A stretch of DNA of 7,201 bases, taken from assembly GCA_029259675.1 (NCBI GenBank), contig JAJDES010000522.1, forward strand, positions 1 through 7,201, written 5' to 3'. The first letter of the stretch is position 1. Each line of letters opens with the position of its first letter. The notes beneath the pieces were generated by a model, which made no database searches, was not told the origin of the DNA, and saw only the letters and a program-made list of their open reading frames with translations. Of the stretch, positions 6,246-7,201 are shown in pieces. Origin of the DNA: Planctomycetota bacterium (GTDB lineage: Bacteria; Planctomycetota; UBA1135; GCA-002686595). The position numbers were made by a program, and so were the translations under genes.

Positions 6246-6815
6246 CTACTCTTTCACGCGACCTTGGAAGTCCCCGTTGTCGGTGTTGACCTTGACCTTG
6301 TCGCCGGCGGCAACGTGCATGGGTACCTTGATTGTGAGGCCGGTTTCCAGCACGGCGTCCTTCTTGACATTGCTTGCGGTGTTGCCCTTGACGGCAACTT
6401 CGGCTTCTGCAACTTCCAACACCACAGCGGGCGGCAGCTCCACTCCGACGGGGGTGGATTCGTGAAAGGTCACCTCAATCGTGGTGTTCTCACACACATA
6501 GCCCATTTTGTCGCCGACCAAGTCGTCAGTCAGGGTGAACTGATCGTACGTCTCGCTGTCCATGAAAACGTACTGGTTGCCCGCTTCCTTGTAGAGGTAC
6601 TCAGCCTTGCGCCGGTCGAGGTAGGCGACTTCCAGCATGTCACCGGATGCCAAGCGTTGGGATCCCGCTTGACCGGTCATGAGGTTGCGCGTCTTGATCT
6701 GAATGATCGCGCGCAGGTTGCCCGGAGTCTTGTGGGTGTATTCGGTAATCAAAAGCAACTGACCATCTTGCTCGATGACGGTGCCCTTGCGCAGATCTAC
6801 AGAACGGACGCTCAT
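6246..6815 (-). CDS. efp: Translation elongation factor P
   Basis: 189 aa, full length for EF-P, which relieves ribosome stalling at polyproline. Three domains are readable: an N-terminal KOW-like domain (about 1-65) with RNLMTG (43-48), an OB domain (about 67-130) with YLYKEAGNQYVFMDSETYDQ (73-92), and a C-terminal OB domain (about 131-189) with VKGNTASNVKKDAVLETGL (142-160), KVPMHV (163-168) and VNTDNGDFQGRV (176-187). The tip loop reads TPGNLRA (30-36). Aligned to E. coli PGKGQA, the modified Lys34 position is Asn33, with a two-residue insertion before it, so neither lysine- nor EarP-type arginine modification at that exact site is possible; Arg35 is nearby. The start is a clear ATG. It lies downstream of rpoN on the same strand and converges on the GT-C gene with 100 bases between them. 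Confidence 0.96.
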   Translation of the reverse strand: MSVRSVDLRKGTVIEQDGQLLLITEYTHKTPGNLRAIIQIKTRNLMTGQAGSQRLASGDMLEVAYLDRRKAEYLYKEAGNQYVFMDSETYDQFTLTDDLVGDKMGYVCENTTIEVTFHESTPVGVELPPAVVLEVAEAEVAVKGNTASNVKKDAVLETGLTIKVPMHVAAGDKVKVNTDNGDFQGRVKE

Positions 6816-6856
6816 TGTTCAGGGGAGGGTGCCAGGGGTGAAGCAGGCTGGAGTGG

Positions 6857-6868
6857 GGGGCGCGCCCC
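6857..6868. repeat. 12-base perfect palindrome in the efp leader
   Basis: GGGGCGCGCCCC reads the same on both strands. It lies between the possible efp -10 element and the efp start codon, so it could be a protein-binding site or a small GC-only hairpin in the leader. In GC-rich DNA it may be chance. Confidence 0.4.
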
Positions 6869-6878
6869 GTAAGCCGGG

Positions 6879-6887
6879 AGCATAGCA
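6879..6887 (-). promoter_or_regulatory. efp: Possible extended -10 promoter element for efp
   Basis: On the minus strand the bases read TGCTATGCT, an extended -10 (TGn followed by TATGCT, close to TATAAT). It is about 64 bases before the efp ATG. No good -35 is seen, which is common for extended -10 promoters. The presumed start near 6872 would give a leader of about 57 bases beginning close to a 12-base palindrome. Confidence 0.33.
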
Positions 6888-7122
6888 CGGGCCCGAAATC
6901 AGCCCAGGAACTCCCCGCGCAAAGGGCAGGCGCCGGCAGCGCGTTGCGAACAAGTCGGGGGCCTGATGCGGCCGTATTTGCGGACCGGAGCGCCATTGGA
7001 TCCACAAGTTCCGGCCCGGTGTGCCCGGCGCCAGCGGGGCGTACCGATGGGCAGGCCCCCAACTCGGCGCCAGGCCGTTTTTGGGGCCGCATGCGTTTTG
7101 TTGGCCCGTTCGGGAGGCGCCG

Positions 7123-7201
7123 TCAGAATTTCTTGCGCTGGGTGCTGGAGGGAATGGAGAGGGCCTTGCGGTACTTGGTCACCGTGCGCCGTGCGATGTC
7201 G
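7123..7201 (-). CDS. rpoN: RNA polymerase sigma-54 factor, C-terminal end (partial)
   Basis: Only the last 25 codons and the TGA stop are in the window. The translation is DIARRTVTKYRKALSIPS followed by STQRKKF. ARRTVTKYRK is the RpoN box, the near-invariant helix (consensus ARRTVAKYRE) that reads the -24 element of sigma-54 promoters, and the short basic tail after it is typical of the family. The gene runs off the right edge. Sigma-54 directs activator-dependent transcription; none of the intergenic regions here shows a well-spaced -24/-12 site. It lies upstream of efp on the same strand, separated by 307 bases, so common transcription is uncertain. Confidence 0.9.
   Translation of the reverse strand, partial: DIARRTVTKYRKALSIPSSTQRKKF

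Larger units (their letters stand above)
6816..7122. other. Gene-free region between rpoN and efp
   Basis: 307 GC-rich bases without a believable gene; the open frames on the minus strand give Pro/Arg/Ala-rich translations without family features. It holds the possible efp promoter, the palindrome at 6857 and four copies of GGCGCC (6929, 7027, 7066, 7116), two of them within the longer direct repeat CGGCGCCAG (7026 and 7065). No tRNA, small RNA or intrinsic terminator was recognised. Confidence 0.6.

Noticed and set aside
6264..6872. 202-codon + strand frame over efp
   Set aside because: A perfect mirror of efp, one of the best-supported genes here.
7075..7090. Possible rpoN terminator (GGCC stem with a run of A/T)
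   Set aside because: The stem is only 4 bp and the A/T run lies in the loop, not after the stem.
6640..7092. 150-codon minus-strand frame from the rpoN-efp gap into efp
   Set aside because: It uses a different frame from efp where they overlap, and the translation has no family-like pattern.

Overview
The window looks like bacterial chromosome: GC-rich, densely coded, with seven complete or near-complete genes plus the tail of an eighth. No mobile element, CRISPR array, tRNA or rRNA gene was seen. The organism is Gram-negative-like: it has a lipoprotein signal, a GmhB-type heptose phosphatase, sigma-54, and a FemAB-like protein of the kind tied to PEP-CTERM/exopolysaccharide systems. Absent Shine-Dalgarno sequences, a sigma-54 C-terminus reading ARRTVTKYRK and an EF-P with a TPGNLRA loop suggest the PVC group (Planctomycetota or Verrucomicrobiota). 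That placement is inference, not proof.

Left block (2-3308, + strand): a tightly coupled three-gene operon. A family 2 glycosyltransferase of the polyprenyl-phosphate sugar synthase type (start/stop overlap TGATG) is followed by a second, homologous GT2 membrane protein whose nucleotide-sugar and metal-binding motifs are replaced (overlap ATGA), and then by a FemAB/GNAT-fold protein resembling the XrtA/PEP-CTERM-associated family. The pair of one apparently active and one apparently dead glycosyltransferase is the most unusual thing in the window.

Middle block (3305-4449, - strand): a PEGA-domain lipoprotein gene followed by a gmhB-like HAD phosphatase that has lost most of the family's zinc ligands. 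The phosphatase gene ends tail-to-tail with the FemAB gene, with a 4-base overlap.

Right block: after a 232-base divergent intergenic region comes a GT-C (family 39/PMT_2-like) multi-spanning glycosyltransferase on the + strand (4682-6145). It is then met by efp (elongation factor P, - strand), whose loop carries Asn at the usual modification position. A 307-base gene-free stretch separates efp from the 3' end of rpoN (sigma-54), which runs off the right edge.

A plausible joint role for the glycan genes is as follows. The DPM1-like enzyme loads a sugar onto a polyprenyl phosphate, the degenerate GT2 acts as partner or scaffold, the GT-C enzyme transfers lipid-linked sugar outside the membrane, GmhB supplies a heptose precursor, and the FemAB protein modifies or helps export an envelope polymer. 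Each step beyond the family assignments is inference.
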